Part shown: in pieces, positions 32,410-42,408 of the stretch
Layout: each line of letters opens with the position of its first letter
Numbering within the stretch: position 1 is the stretch's first letter
NCBI GenBank assembly: GCA_900545315.1
Contig: UQYM01000005.1
Location: 37,244 to 101,243, forward strand
Direction of reading: 5' to 3'
From: an uncultured Alistipes sp.
GTDB lineage: Bacteria; Bacteroidota; Bacteroidia; Bacteroidales; Rikenellaceae
Length of the DNA stretch: 64,000 nt
The notes under the pieces: generated by a model
Databases searched by the model: none
What the model was told of the DNA's origin: nothing
Seen by the model: the letters and a program-made list of their open reading frames with translations, nothing else
Program-made: the position numbers and the translations under genes

Positions 32410-35154
32410 CTATTTCGTCTTAATAATCAACTTGTAATTACCTGAATGGAGGTCAATTGTCGCATTACCGCCATCGACCTTCAGATCGGCCGGTGAACCC
32501 TGAGCCGCCTCAACCGACTGTACATCGTTCAATTTAACAGTTGCCGTAGTATTGGCCGGGATCGTGATCTCCCATTCGATCTGGCCATCTTTGCGTTCCC
32601 AGTGGCTCTTGATCTTACCCGATACCGAGTTATACGACGCCTTCACATAATCGAGGCCATCAATAAATACGGGCTGCATCAAAATCTTCTTGAAACCTGC
32701 CGATTGCGGATCGTTGCGGATACCGGCCAGATTCTCGTAGAACCAGATTACCAGGTCACCCAACAACATGACATGGTTACCGGAGTTCATACGCATCTCT
32801 GCCGTATCGCCGTTCCACAGCTCCCAAATGGTCGTTGCGCCCTGTTTAGCCATATAACCCCAGCTTGGGTAGGTATCATTTGAAGCAATGGTATAGGCCA
32901 ACTCCGGGTTGCCGAATTCGGTCAGACCACGCATCAACTGCTGAATACCCACTACGCCGACATTGACATGACTGTTCGATTCGTTGACAATCTTATTGAC
33001 CACATTCTGGAAAACTTTACCCTCGTAACCCTCCGGCACCAGACCGAGCCGCAGCGAAAGCAGATTTGCCGTTACCGTATTGTTGTCATACTGGGCGGTT
33101 TCGTAGTTGAAGTATTTCTTATTGTAAGCCTCTTTCAGTTTGGCAGCCACCTGCTGATAATGGGTCGTATCGGCGTCATTACCGGTCAGGACGGCAAAGT
33201 TGCACATCATCTTCAACAGACTGTAATACATGGTCGACGAGAGGATTTCGCCAGCGGTGATGCGGGCAGGATCCTCGGAGTGGATCAACTCCTGTTTTTC
33301 AGGAGGCATGCACCAGTCACCGTAACGATCCTGGAAGATCAGGTCGTCGCGCATGGTGTTTTTCTCCATAAATTGCATCCACTGACGCATAGCCTGATAG
33401 TGGGTCGTGATACCACTCTTGTCGCCGAACTGACGATACAGCATGTCAGCTACATAGAAGTAGGCAGCCGGCCAGGTTACATCGTCACGATAGACAGACC
33501 AGGTACGGGGCGAAACATCGGAGATACGACCCAGCGAATCACGCGAGTCATAAATATCCTGCAACCATTTTTTGTAGAGCAGGGCATTTTCAAAGATGAA
33601 GCTCTCACCCAGGGCACCGGTTGTACGGTCACCGAGCCAACCCAGACGTTCGTCACGCTGCGGGCAGTCGGTCGGCATACCCCGATAGTTGCCACGGATA
33701 CCCCAATAGGCATTTTTGTAAACCTGATTGATCACCGGATTCGACGTTTCGAACTCACCGATCGTCTCCATCTTGTCATAAATCACCTTACCGGTGAAGA
33801 CATGCAGAGGCGGCATATAGTCCAACCCTGCGATTTCGACATAGCGGAAACCGTGGTAAACGAATGAGGGTTCCCACTCGAACTCTGCATTCCAAGCCGG
33901 GATATAGGTATCGGTAGCTTTTGCGGTACGAAGGTTTTCCGTCATGAGCGATCCGTCGGGTTTGAGGCGCTCAGCAAAACGGAAGGTGATCGGTTTGTTG
34001 ATCTTACCCTCCAATTTCACGTGCAGCCAACCCACCATGTTCTGGCCCATATCGAGCAGGATATTGCCATTGGCCATTTTGGTAATCGAAACAGGTTTCA
34101 GCTCCTCCATCACACGGATATTCTCGTTGGGCTGAGCAACCAGCTGGCCGCCCGGAGCCGAAAGAGCCTGAGCTGCCATCCATTTTTTATCGACCTTGTA
34201 ACCGGTGCGGTTCCAGCCGGGCATCTCGTTGTAGGCTTTATACTCCTCGCCATCGAACTCGTTGTTGGCGATGATCGGACCACTGGCCGTTGCCTGCCAT
34301 GTCGTATCCGAAACCACCAGCTCTTTGGTGCCATCCTGATATTCAAGCTCCAACTGAGCCAACAAACGGGGCACGCCGAAACCACGAGTACCGGGATTAC
34401 GCATCGGGAAGAAACGACCGTTGCCCAATACCACACCGATCGTGTTGTCGCCCGAGCCGAGCAATTTGGTCACATCATACGAATTGTAGTACATCGTTGC
34501 CGGAGCGTGAGTCGGCATCGATTCGAATACATCTTCGGTAATCGCTTTGCCGTTCAGATAACTTTTGGCCGATCCACCCACACTGATGTAGAGTACCGCA
34601 CGTTTCAGATCGGAACGTACCGGGAACTCCTTGCGCAGATAACGGGCCGCCAAACGGGTCGGGATAGCCTCAGTGGCACCATCTTTACCCATCGTCTCGC
34701 CGGGGTTGGTGGCCCCTTCAATACCGATCCACTGCGCTTTCCAAGCGGTGGAATCGAGCAGCGCCGTAGCAAACGATTGGGTCTCACTCCAGGCGGAGTT
34801 ACCACCGGTCGTTTTTACCCGGACACGCCAGAAATATTCGGTTGCCGATTGCAACTGGTCGCCGCCATAGGTAATAAACAGCGAAGTGTCCGAATCCACA
34901 AAGCCGGAATCCCACAACAGGTTTTTACCCTTTTCCAGGTCATCTTTCGATGCAGCCACCTGAATGCGGTAGGCCTCCTGCATCACATCCGGTTTTTCGG
35001 ACTCGATCTGCCACATGAATCGCGGATGATCGGTACCCACACCGACAGGATTTTCACGCAACTCGACCCGCAGTTCGTCTACCTGAATCTTCGACGAAGT
35101 ACAAGAGAACCCGAGCCATGCAGCGCACACCGCCATGAATAACACTCTTTTCAT
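32410..35154 (-). CDS. Alpha-L-rhamnosidase, glycoside hydrolase family 78, lipoprotein
   Basis: 914 residues with a lipoprotein signal ending LGFSC (Cys18). An N-terminal fibronectin/Ig-like region (PRFMWQIESEKPDVMQEAYR) is followed by the rhamnosidase N-terminal domain (RYLRKEFPVRSDLKRAVLYI), a beta-sandwich (DMGQNMVGWLHVKLEG), then the (alpha/alpha)6 barrel. The family's acid region is MPTDCPQRDERLGWLGD (Glu502) and the second catalytic glutamate is Glu778 in TTIWELWNGD. It removes terminal alpha-L-rhamnose from plant glycosides or polysaccharides, probably anchored at the envelope. The beta-galactosidase gene lies 235 bp upstream in the same direction; no SusC/SusD genes accompany them. 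Confidence 0.93.
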   Translation of the reverse strand: MKRVLFMAVCAAWLGFSCTSSKIQVDELRVELRENPVGVGTDHPRFMWQIESEKPDVMQEAYRIQVAASKDDLEKGKNLLWDSGFVDSDTSLFITYGGDQLQSATEYFWRVRVKTTGGNSAWSETQSFATALLDSTAWKAQWIGIEGATNPGETMGKDGATEAIPTRLAARYLRKEFPVRSDLKRAVLYISVGGSAKSYLNGKAITEDVFESMPTHAPATMYYNSYDVTKLLGSGDNTIGVVLGNGRFFPMRNPGTRGFGVPRLLAQLELEYQDGTKELVVSDTTWQATASGPIIANNEFDGEEYKAYNEMPGWNRTGYKVDKKWMAAQALSAPGGQLVAQPNENIRVMEELKPVSITKMANGNILLDMGQNMVGWLHVKLEGKINKPITFRFAERLKPDGSLMTENLRTAKATDTYIPAWNAEFEWEPSFVYHGFRYVEIAGLDYMPPLHVFTGKVIYDKMETIGEFETSNPVINQVYKNAYWGIRGNYRGMPTDCPQRDERLGWLGDRTTGALGESFIFENALLYKKWLQDIYDSRDSLGRISDVSPRTWSVYRDDVTWPAAYFYVADMLYRQFGDKSGITTHYQAMRQWMQFMEKNTMRDDLIFQDRYGDWCMPPEKQELIHSEDPARITAGEILSSTMYYSLLKMMCNFAVLTGNDADTTHYQQVAAKLKEAYNKKYFNYETAQYDNNTVTANLLSLRLGLVPEGYEGKVFQNVVNKIVNESNSHVNVGVVGIQQLMRGLTEFGNPELAYTIASNDTYPSWGYMAKQGATTIWELWNGDTAEMRMNSGNHVMLLGDLVIWFYENLAGIRNDPQSAGFKKILMQPVFIDGLDYVKASYNSVSGKIKSHWERKDGQIEWEITIPANTTATVKLNDVQSVEAAQGSPADLKVDGGNATIDLHSGNYKLIIKTK

Positions 35155-35389
35155 AAACAGGTTCGATTTAAGTTAATAAAGTATTTGTTTGCAATATATC
35201 TTTTCTGGAGCCTTCCAAGCCCCTGTTGATATTTTTACTTTTTAGTTTGCTTGTGCCCTATCCAAGAGAATGTAGTACGGTACTCCCCATTCCCGAAAGT
35301 CTGGCACGATTCCCCGTGATTGCTCAAGCAGGCGCCTTCGCCCTGCCCGATCCTCTTTCGTCGGGGAGCCTCTCCGGCAGTCAGGCCCC

Positions 35390-38300
35390 TTATCTCTTTG
35401 CGACCGGCGTGATCACCACCGTAAAAGTGTAGTCGCCATAAGGCAAGCAATACTCCGGCAGCGGCAGCGAGCCCCAACTATCGACACACCCCAATCCCAT
35501 CTGACGACCGTCGATAGACACACAAGTGAGATCCCGTTCATGCAGCTCACCGGAGTGACGCTGATGCTTTTTATCGCCGTCATCAAGATCGCTGGTCAGA
35601 TAGTGCAGCGCCGTAGCGAAGAAGGGCTGCTCGGCCGAGAAGGCCAATCCACGACCATCCACATCGACCACCTTCCACCAGCGCACATCGCTCTTGGATC
35701 CGGTCTCCTGCGGGCGAACGTAGGGATAGAACTGGTCGGATACCAGCTGACGGTATCGTCCCATAAAGGTCGAATGGTTGCGGTCGGCGTAGTTCTCCTC
35801 CGGACCACGGCCATAATAGTCGATCCGATCAAACTGTTTGGGCATCACCAACTGCATCCCGAAACGGAACATATCGGGCACATCTTTGCGCGAGGCATCA
35901 GCCTTCAACTGTTGCGTCACCTGCAAGGCACCGTCATTGTTCATCCGATAGGTCATCTCCAACTTAGCCGACACCTCCGGCATGTTGTACAGTGCTTTGA
36001 TGGTCGGCAAGGTATTTTCACCTTCAGCCGGGGTAAAGGTGAGCTGCTCGAGCACCATCTCCGGGTTGCACCATACGGCATTCTTCACCTGCAACGAAGC
36101 GCCGAAGTCATTATCGGTCGGACCACGCCAGAAATTGGGGCGTAACACATAACCCTTTTTGAGCATCTCCACCCCTTTGGACTGATACGATTCGAGCCAG
36201 CCGGTCGTACGGTTGAAGATCGCCTTGACCTCGCCCGCTGTCAATTCATAAACCGCAATGTTTTCATAACAGTTGACCGCATCGCCTTGTGCGGTGTAGG
36301 TGTCATAGCGTTGTGTCCCCTCACGGACCAGCAGCTGCTGACGTGCCACCGGATAACCCGCCGGCAGCAGATCGGTTGCACTCTTGAGCCGATACGAGAG
36401 ATTCAAAAAGAGGTCATCGGTATCAGCCTGCGGCAGCGCATAACCGTTCAGTGTAATCTTAGCCTTCTGTTGCGGGCCCACCGGCAGCTGATTGACCACA
36501 CCACGAGAAAGGACATATCCTTTGGGGCCATCGACCAGCTCCCACTCCAGCACTAAATCGGAAAGATCGGTAAAGAAATTTTCATTATAGACTTCGATCA
36601 CCCCTTTGTTCAGATCCACCGGAGTGGTCCACACCGACTGATAATAGTAACGGACCTCTCCCATGTGTGGATTGGGGTTACGGTCGGGGCTGATCAAACC
36701 ATTGCAATTGAAGTTCTGATCCGACGGATCGTAAGGGTTAAAGTCACCGCCATAAGCATAAAACATCTCGCCACGGTCGTTGTACTTACGGAAACCCTGA
36801 TCAACGAAATCCCAGATGAAACCGCCCTGCAGGGTCGGGTGTTTGCGAATCATATCCCAATACTGAGCGAATCCACCCATCGAATTACCCATCGCATGGG
36901 CATACTCGCACTGGATCAGCGGACGATAATTGCTCTTTGCCTCCGCACGGCTTTTGGCAGCATTTTCGTCATTGCCGTAATTGACCTCTCCCAAAGCGTA
37001 ACGCTCCACCGAATCATACGGAGCGTACATCGGACAGAAGATATCGGTATGGTCTGCCAAATTGGCCCGCTCGTACTGTACGGGACGAGTCGGGTCGTAG
37101 GCTTTCACCCAATCGTAGCAGGCTTCGAAGTTGGGGCCATCGCCCGCCTCATTGCCCAAAGACCAGAAAATAATTGAAGGGTGATTTTTGAAGGCTTTGA
37201 CCATACGCTCGTTACGTTCGAGGTGAGCCTTTTTGTAAGCAGGATCCTTTGCCAGGGTCTCTTCGCCATAGCCCATACCGTGCGACTCGACATTGGCTTC
37301 GCTCACCACATACAGGCCATACAGATCGCAGAGATCATACCACAGCGGATCATCGGGATAGTGGCAGGTCCGAACACTGTTAATATTGTTCTCCTTCATG
37401 ATGCGGATGTCCTCTACCATCCGTTCCGGCGTTACGTAATAGCCGGTCAACGGATCCATCTCATGACGGTTCACCCCTTTGAAAAGAACCGGCTGTCCAT
37501 TGACCCACACCTGACCTTTGTCGGGGCGCAATTCGATCTTGCGGAATCCGACCCGCTGATGAAGCGTCTCCAGCTCCTTCCCCGAAGCATCACACAACGT
37601 CAACTCCAGCTGATAAAGGTTAGGCTCCTCCGCGCTCCACTTGCGGACATTGCGCACCTGCATACTCAACCGACAACTGTCATTGGCATCGAGCTGAGCG
37701 ACCACCGGTGCGAATTTACCCTCTTTGCCACTCAGCGTCATTTTCACCGATCCGCCGGCAACATTCAACCCCTTCACATCGACCTGCAGACGGCCGGTGC
37801 GGTAAGCAGCATCCAGATCGGCAACCACGCGCAAATCTTCGATTCGCTGTTGTGGCCGGGCATACAGATAGACATTGCGTCCAATACCCGACAGCCGCCA
37901 AAAGTCCTGATCTTCGAGGTAGGTACCGTCGCACCAACGGTAAATCTGCAGAGCAATCAGATTTTTGCCAGCTTTGAGATAGGGCGTAATATTGAAATCG
38001 GCGCCCATCTTGCTATCCTCGCTGTAACCGACAAAACGGCCATTGACCCACACATAGAGGTTCGAGGTGGCCGATCCCACATGCAGGAAGACATCCCGGC
38101 CGTCCCAATTGGCAGGCAGGTCGAACGTGCGACGATAAGAACCGACATGATTATTTTTCTCCTCAACAAAAGGAGGATTATTGGCAAATTGGCGAGACCA
38201 TACATAGGGCACATTGGTATAGACCGGATCGCCGTAACCGTTCATCTCCCACAACGCAGGGACAGGGAAATTCACCCATCCTGCATCATCGAAATCCTCT

Positions 38301-38590
38301 TGAAAAAAGGTTTTTGGGCGTTGGTTCAGGTCGTTGACCCAATTGAATTTCCACAAGCCATTCAATGAGAGTGCCCACGGAGAGGTCTCCACAACCTGCT
38401 CGCCACCGGGCAACACATCGACCACCCGTTGCGGGGCATAATCAGCAAAAAAGGCATGGGCCGGTTCACGATTGACGGCATTCAGTTCGGGATCTTGCCA
38501 TTCACGTCCCGTTTGCGCAAAGGCCGTCACGGTTGCCAGCGAGAGGGACATACACGAGATAATGTCTCTTAACATCTTTTGTTGTTTCAC
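35390..38590 (-). CDS. Beta-galactosidase, glycoside hydrolase family 2
   Basis: 1066 residues with a signal peptide (SLATVTAFAQ). Frame begins at GTG 38590, giving a more basic n-region (MKQQKMLRD); ATG 38575 is an alternative. Sugar-binding jelly roll (YRRTFDLPANWDGRDVFLHV, VNGRFVGYSEDSKMGADFNI), immunoglobulin-like domains, TIM barrel, then the C-terminal small-chain domain (FWRGPTDNDFGASLQVKN, YGRGPEENYADRNHSTFMG). Catalytic residues in this numbering are the acid/base Glu481 (SLGNEAGDGPN) and nucleophile Glu562 (IQCEYAHAMGNSMGGF). It hydrolyses terminal beta-galactosides in the periplasm. It has LacZ-like length, but secretion argues for polysaccharide or glycoconjugate use. Confidence 0.95.
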   Translation of the reverse strand: MKQQKMLRDIISCMSLSLATVTAFAQTGREWQDPELNAVNREPAHAFFADYAPQRVVDVLPGGEQVVETSPWALSLNGLWKFNWVNDLNQRPKTFFQEDFDDAGWVNFPVPALWEMNGYGDPVYTNVPYVWSRQFANNPPFVEEKNNHVGSYRRTFDLPANWDGRDVFLHVGSATSNLYVWVNGRFVGYSEDSKMGADFNITPYLKAGKNLIALQIYRWCDGTYLEDQDFWRLSGIGRNVYLYARPQQRIEDLRVVADLDAAYRTGRLQVDVKGLNVAGGSVKMTLSGKEGKFAPVVAQLDANDSCRLSMQVRNVRKWSAEEPNLYQLELTLCDASGKELETLHQRVGFRKIELRPDKGQVWVNGQPVLFKGVNRHEMDPLTGYYVTPERMVEDIRIMKENNINSVRTCHYPDDPLWYDLCDLYGLYVVSEANVESHGMGYGEETLAKDPAYKKAHLERNERMVKAFKNHPSIIFWSLGNEAGDGPNFEACYDWVKAYDPTRPVQYERANLADHTDIFCPMYAPYDSVERYALGEVNYGNDENAAKSRAEAKSNYRPLIQCEYAHAMGNSMGGFAQYWDMIRKHPTLQGGFIWDFVDQGFRKYNDRGEMFYAYGGDFNPYDPSDQNFNCNGLISPDRNPNPHMGEVRYYYQSVWTTPVDLNKGVIEVYNENFFTDLSDLVLEWELVDGPKGYVLSRGVVNQLPVGPQQKAKITLNGYALPQADTDDLFLNLSYRLKSATDLLPAGYPVARQQLLVREGTQRYDTYTAQGDAVNCYENIAVYELTAGEVKAIFNRTTGWLESYQSKGVEMLKKGYVLRPNFWRGPTDNDFGASLQVKNAVWCNPEMVLEQLTFTPAEGENTLPTIKALYNMPEVSAKLEMTYRMNNDGALQVTQQLKADASRKDVPDMFRFGMQLVMPKQFDRIDYYGRGPEENYADRNHSTFMGRYRQLVSDQFYPYVRPQETGSKSDVRWWKVVDVDGRGLAFSAEQPFFATALHYLTSDLDDGDKKHQRHSGELHERDLTCVSIDGRQMGLGCVDSWGSLPLPEYCLPYGDYTFTVVITPVAKR

Positions 38591-39390
38591 AATATGAATA
38601 ATTCTGAGTCCTGTATAACGGTTTCACAGCTTCAGGAAACCCACACCAGCTCAAAGAACAAATTTAACAATAATTACTGAAATTCAAAGTCGATCCGGCC
38701 CGACTTCATACAGAAGAGCGTCTTACGTATCCGCCTATTTGAGCCACTTGCGTATCGATTTTGACGCGTAACAAGCCCCAGACCCCTCTCCTCGGCACAT
38801 TCGCTTCCCGAACATTTTTTTCATTTTTTGTTGCATCCTGTCGTGCACCACGGGAGGCGACCACCTGCGTCAAATTTTATTCATCCCCCTCTTCTCCGAA
38901 GAGATTACCTATCGGTAATTCGTATGCACCGAACAATAACAAGCTGTTCTTTTCTTTGGGCTCAACCTCTTTCCCAAGCATCGTCTCGGAATTCCGGATC
39001 CTCAAGGCAACACAGAACGCCCACCAACCCTTAAACAATCATCAAAAACGTCTGCCCCTACAAAGCACCATTGCGTCCAAAAATGCAGGACACCTCCAGT
39101 AGCCTCAATCGTTCACTGACACCTTGACAGCTCTCAAGAACCCTACAATTCCTAAAGCACAACTACTTCAAAGATGCTTCAAGACACTCCCTAAGTAGCC
39201 CCCATCACCCTACCCTCCTTAGGCACTCCATTCAACCCACACCCCCCAAAAAAATGCCCTCAAGAGGCTCGGATTACCCCCAAAGTCTCTTCCACACAAC
39301 AACGTAGAATATCCCTGACCCAGAGCACGCCTCGCATTCAAACACCTCAACTCTCCGTTCTTTCACCCCACCCTTTCCCCGGCAATCACA
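38591..39390. other. Non-coding, strongly C-rich gap
   Basis: About 800 bp with no supported gene. The plus strand is extremely G-poor in the second half: 39181-39240 has 28 C and 5 G, and 39241-39300 has 24 C and 7 G. The single long plus-strand frame (38761-39102) has no recognisable protein features and is probably not a gene. Confidence 0.6.
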
Positions 39391-39427
39391 AAAAAGCAAA
39401 GGCCCGGATGAAAATTCATCCGGGCCT
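39391..39427 (-). terminator. Terminator of greA
   Basis: Perfect 13-bp stem (39400-39412 with 39415-39427) and a T-rich run (TTTGCTTTTTTG) on the minus strand. Confidence 0.9.
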
Positions 39428-39536
39428 GCATAAGACAAAACTTCTTAACGGAACGACCAACTTAACTTAATGTAGTGTGTGTGGTGGGGGAGGGAAAAGA
39501 AATGGACTCCGCGTTCCGGTAGCATAGCCGCAGGTG

Positions 39537-40016
39537 TTATCCGATTGAGATATCAAGAATCTCAAACGGGATCACTCCAGAGGGGACTTGAACATCGACC
39601 TTGTCGCCCTTTTTATGTCCGAGCAGTGCACGTGCGATAGGCGTTCCGATTGAGAGTTTACCCTCTTTGAGGTTGGCTTCACTCTCCGACACGAGCGTAT
39701 ATTCGACGTTCTTGCCGGTTTTCATATTTTTGAGTGTGACACGAGTCAAAATCTGGACAGAGCTGGTGTCGATACGGGACTCGTCGATTACACGAGCATT
39801 CGCCACCATCTCCTCGAGTTTGGCAATGCGCATCTCGAGCATTCCCTGAGCCTCCTTGGCCGCATCGTACTCAGCATTTTCGGAAAGGTCGCCCTTATCC
39901 CGCGCCTCTGCAATCGCAGCTGAGATGGCAGGACGTTCCACCGAGCGCAGGTGATCCAGCTCATTTTTAATTTTTTGCAAGCCGGCTTCTGTCAAATGAA
40001 CAACTTTTGATGCCAT
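39537..40016 (-). CDS. greA: Transcription elongation factor GreA
   Basis: 159 residues. The N-terminal coiled coil carries the tip acidic patch in ARDKGDLSENAEYDAAKEAQ (the D and E residues that stimulate RNA cleavage), followed by the C-terminal globular domain (YTLVSESEANLKEGKLSIGT, IARALLGHKKGDKVDVQVPS). GreA enters the RNA polymerase secondary channel and rescues backtracked complexes. It is monocistronic, with a complete promoter at 40106-40136, an 85-90 base leader that contains a terminator-like hairpin, and its own terminator. Confidence 0.97.
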   Translation of the reverse strand: MASKVVHLTEAGLQKIKNELDHLRSVERPAISAAIAEARDKGDLSENAEYDAAKEAQGMLEMRIAKLEEMVANARVIDESRIDTSSVQILTRVTLKNMKTGKNVEYTLVSESEANLKEGKLSIGTPIARALLGHKKGDKVDVQVPSGVIPFEILDISIG

Positions 40017-40050
40017 AACGAAGAGACATTAAAATGGTTTAATAAAACAC

Positions 40051-40086
40051 AAAAAGAAAAAATCCCGGCCGCCACAAGTGGTAGCC
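40051..40086 (-). promoter_or_regulatory. Possible transcription attenuator in the greA leader
   Basis: Minus-strand hairpin (40086-40078 with 40075-40067; 9 bp with one mismatch and one G-U pair, 2-base loop) followed by GGGATTTTTTCTTTTTG. It lies between the greA promoter and ATG and resembles an intrinsic terminator. Confidence 0.5.
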
Positions 40087-40105
40087 AGAACTCCTTCCGA
40101 TGAGA

Positions 40106-40136
40106 CAAATATAAACATTCTATTTTGATTTTCCAA
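40106..40136 (-). promoter_or_regulatory. Promoter of greA
   Basis: Minus strand TTG (40136-40134), 20-bp spacer, TATATTTG (40113-40106): full match. Confidence 0.85.
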
Positions 40137-40239
40137 CAGGCTGCCCGCCCAAAAAAGCAAAAAAAGTTGCCCTGACGCTCTTTCTGGGACCACTTCAGCG
40201 TGGAATCGGCTGCAATCGGGCAAATTGGCACCGGACCTG

Positions 40240-40270
40240 TTGACGAAATCGGATACGATTATTATCTTTG
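40240..40270 (+). promoter_or_regulatory. Promoter of cls
   Basis: TTG (40240-40242), 20-bp spacer, TATCTTTG (40263-40270): full match, 36 bases before the ATG. Confidence 0.85.
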
Positions 40271-40306
40271 GGAGAAACGACTCTGTCCAAACAACCCCAC
40301 TGAGCC

Positions 40307-41776
40307 ATGCAGATGCTACTGATACTGGCCGCAACGACCACCCTGAAGAGTATTTTGACTGCAGGGTACGTTGTGTTTGTGCTGATCACCATCGGCGTCA
40401 TCATCCACGACAAGCGCGATCCGGTCAAGGCGCTCTCGTGGATTGTCGTACTGATTTTGCTGCCCGTAGCGGGATTTTTGCTCTATATTGTCTTCGGGCG
40501 CAACCACCGCAAAGAGAAGCTATTCAATCGCAAAGAGTTGCGGGATTTGGAGCAGATCGATGCCCTGAGTCGTGAGCAGCTCTACGCCATCAACAACGCC
40601 GCCCTGATGTTGCGCAGCGAGATCACCCAGAACCGCGATATCATCACACTCCTGCTAAACAACAACAAAGCGCTGTTGACCAGCCATAACCGCATCCGGA
40701 TCTTAAACAACGGCCCCGTTACATTTGACGAAATTCGAGCGGCCCTGCGAGCCGCCAAATCTTCGATCCATCTCGAGTACTACATCATTGAAGATGATCC
40801 ACTGGGCCGCGAGATTGCCGACATACTGGTTGAGAAGGCACAACAAGGAGTCGAAGTCCGTTTGATCTACGACGATGTAGGCAGTTGGGGATTGAGCCGT
40901 CGATTTATCCGCCACCTGCAAGAGGCCGGTGTCGAGGTGGAATGTTTCATGCGCGTTGTCTTTCCGTGGTTGACCAGCAAGGTCAACTACCGCAACCACC
41001 GCAAAATTTTGGTTGTGGATGGGGAGATCGGTTTCACCGGGGGCATCAACATTGCCCAACGCTACGTGACAGGCACCAAACTGGGACCGTGGCGGGATAC
41101 GCACCTCAAACTCGAAGGGGAGGCGGTCCGCATGCTGCAAATCGTCTTTCTGACCGATTGGTATTTTGTCAGCAAACAACAGCTGACAGATCACGACAAA
41201 TACTTACCCCAAAACACCGTTCAGGAGGAGTGTCTGGTTCAAATCGCCACCTCGGGTCCCGATTCAGACTGGGCCTCGATCATGCAGGCCTTCTTCTCGG
41301 CCATCACGCGGGCCCAGCAGCACATCTACATCTCTTCACCCTACTTTACCCCCAACGAGGCCATCTTAACCGCCATCAAGGTGGCGGCACTCAGCGGGAT
41401 CGATGTCCGGATCATGATTCCGAGCCGTTCCGATTCGAAAATCGTCTATTGGGCCTCGCGCTCCTACATCGGCGAGCTGATCGATGCCAACGTCAAAGTG
41501 TATCTCTACCGCAAGGGGTTCAACCATTCAAAGTTGATCATGATCGACCGCCAGTTTGCCTCGGTGGGAACGGCCAACATGGACATTCGCAGCTTCGAAG
41601 ACAACTTCGAAGTTTCGGCCATTATCTACGATCGCCGCATTGCAGCCGAACTCGAAGAGCAGTTCCTCGAAGATTTATCACACTGCCGTTTAGTCACACG
41701 CGAATACTGGGAGACCCGTCCCCTGCTGCACAACATTTACGAGGCCGTCGCCCGCCTGTTCAGCCCTCTATTATAG
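40307..41776 (+). CDS. cls: Cardiolipin synthase
   Basis: 489 residues. Two N-terminal membrane helices (ILTAGYVVFVLITIGVII and VVLILLPVAGFLLYIVFGRN), then two phospholipase-D domains with complete HKD motifs: His231/Lys233/Asp238 (NHRKILVVDGEIGFTGG) and His407/Lys409/Asp414 (FNHSKLIMIDRQFASVGTAN). It condenses two phosphatidylglycerols, or phosphatidylglycerol and another lipid, into cardiolipin at the inner membrane. A full Bacteroidota promoter lies just upstream. It is divergent from greA. Confidence 0.95.
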   Translation: MQMLLILAATTTLKSILTAGYVVFVLITIGVIIHDKRDPVKALSWIVVLILLPVAGFLLYIVFGRNHRKEKLFNRKELRDLEQIDALSREQLYAINNAALMLRSEITQNRDIITLLLNNNKALLTSHNRIRILNNGPVTFDEIRAALRAAKSSIHLEYYIIEDDPLGREIADILVEKAQQGVEVRLIYDDVGSWGLSRRFIRHLQEAGVEVECFMRVVFPWLTSKVNYRNHRKILVVDGEIGFTGGINIAQRYVTGTKLGPWRDTHLKLEGEAVRMLQIVFLTDWYFVSKQQLTDHDKYLPQNTVQEECLVQIATSGPDSDWASIMQAFFSAITRAQQHIYISSPYFTPNEAILTAIKVAALSGIDVRIMIPSRSDSKIVYWASRSYIGELIDANVKVYLYRKGFNHSKLIMIDRQFASVGTANMDIRSFEDNFEVSAIIYDRRIAAELEEQFLEDLSHCRLVTREYWETRPLLHNIYEAVARLFSPLL

Positions 41777-42373
41777 AGAGTCGCCCACACGCCCTTGTCA
41801 CGCCTCAGGTCTGTTCCGGGACTGCACTGGGGCTGCTCGGGGCCTGCTCCGGATCTGTTCTGAGTCTTTGGCCCGCCAATCGACTCTGCAATGTCTCCGC
41901 CTGCTCTCCACCGACCCACCACGGAATAACATGTTGTTTTGCGAAATCGCTACCAAGGTACCCAAGCTGTCTAATGGGCTGAAACCAAGCGATCGCCCCT
42001 CAACAGAGGGACAATAAAGCCGTTCCCATTAACATAGCCCCAACCTCCCCTATAATACTCCCCTTCCACACATCTGCCCACACCAAAATGGTTACGTCGA
42101 TCGCAGAGGCCGTTTAAGCAGGCTGCTTACCCTCGAATAAAAATCGGGTTCGCGAACTGGAACTAGAACTGAAACTGGGACTAACACCCGTCATAACACA
42201 TGTCCCTGTTACGTGCGTTGATTTCGACACACTACAACATTCGTGAGGCTTACCCCAGCGTACACTACCTCAACCCGCAACCAACGACAACATCCAGTCC
42301 CTATTTTTCCGGTTACTCTTCGGCTTGCGGAGAAATGCACCCGGTTTCAGACCGGTTTTTCCGGCATTTTTAC
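41777..42373. other. Non-coding gap
   Basis: About 600 bp with no supported gene. Again C-rich on the plus strand (42001-42060 has 21 C and 7 G). CCGGTTT occurs twice at 42341-42357. Confidence 0.5.
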
Positions 42374-42381
42374 TACCTTTA
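42374..42381 (+). promoter_or_regulatory. Weak candidate promoter of the porin-phoH unit
   Basis: TACCTTTA, one mismatch to TAnnTTTG, 28 bases before the ATG; no clear -33 box. Confidence 0.35.
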
Positions 42382-42408
42382 CCGCAGAAACCCATTAAAC
42401 GGAATTCC

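Noticed and set aside
38761..39102. 113-codon plus-strand frame in the C-rich gap
   Set aside because: No signal peptide, domain or start signal; composition follows the C-rich background and a random frame of this size is expected.
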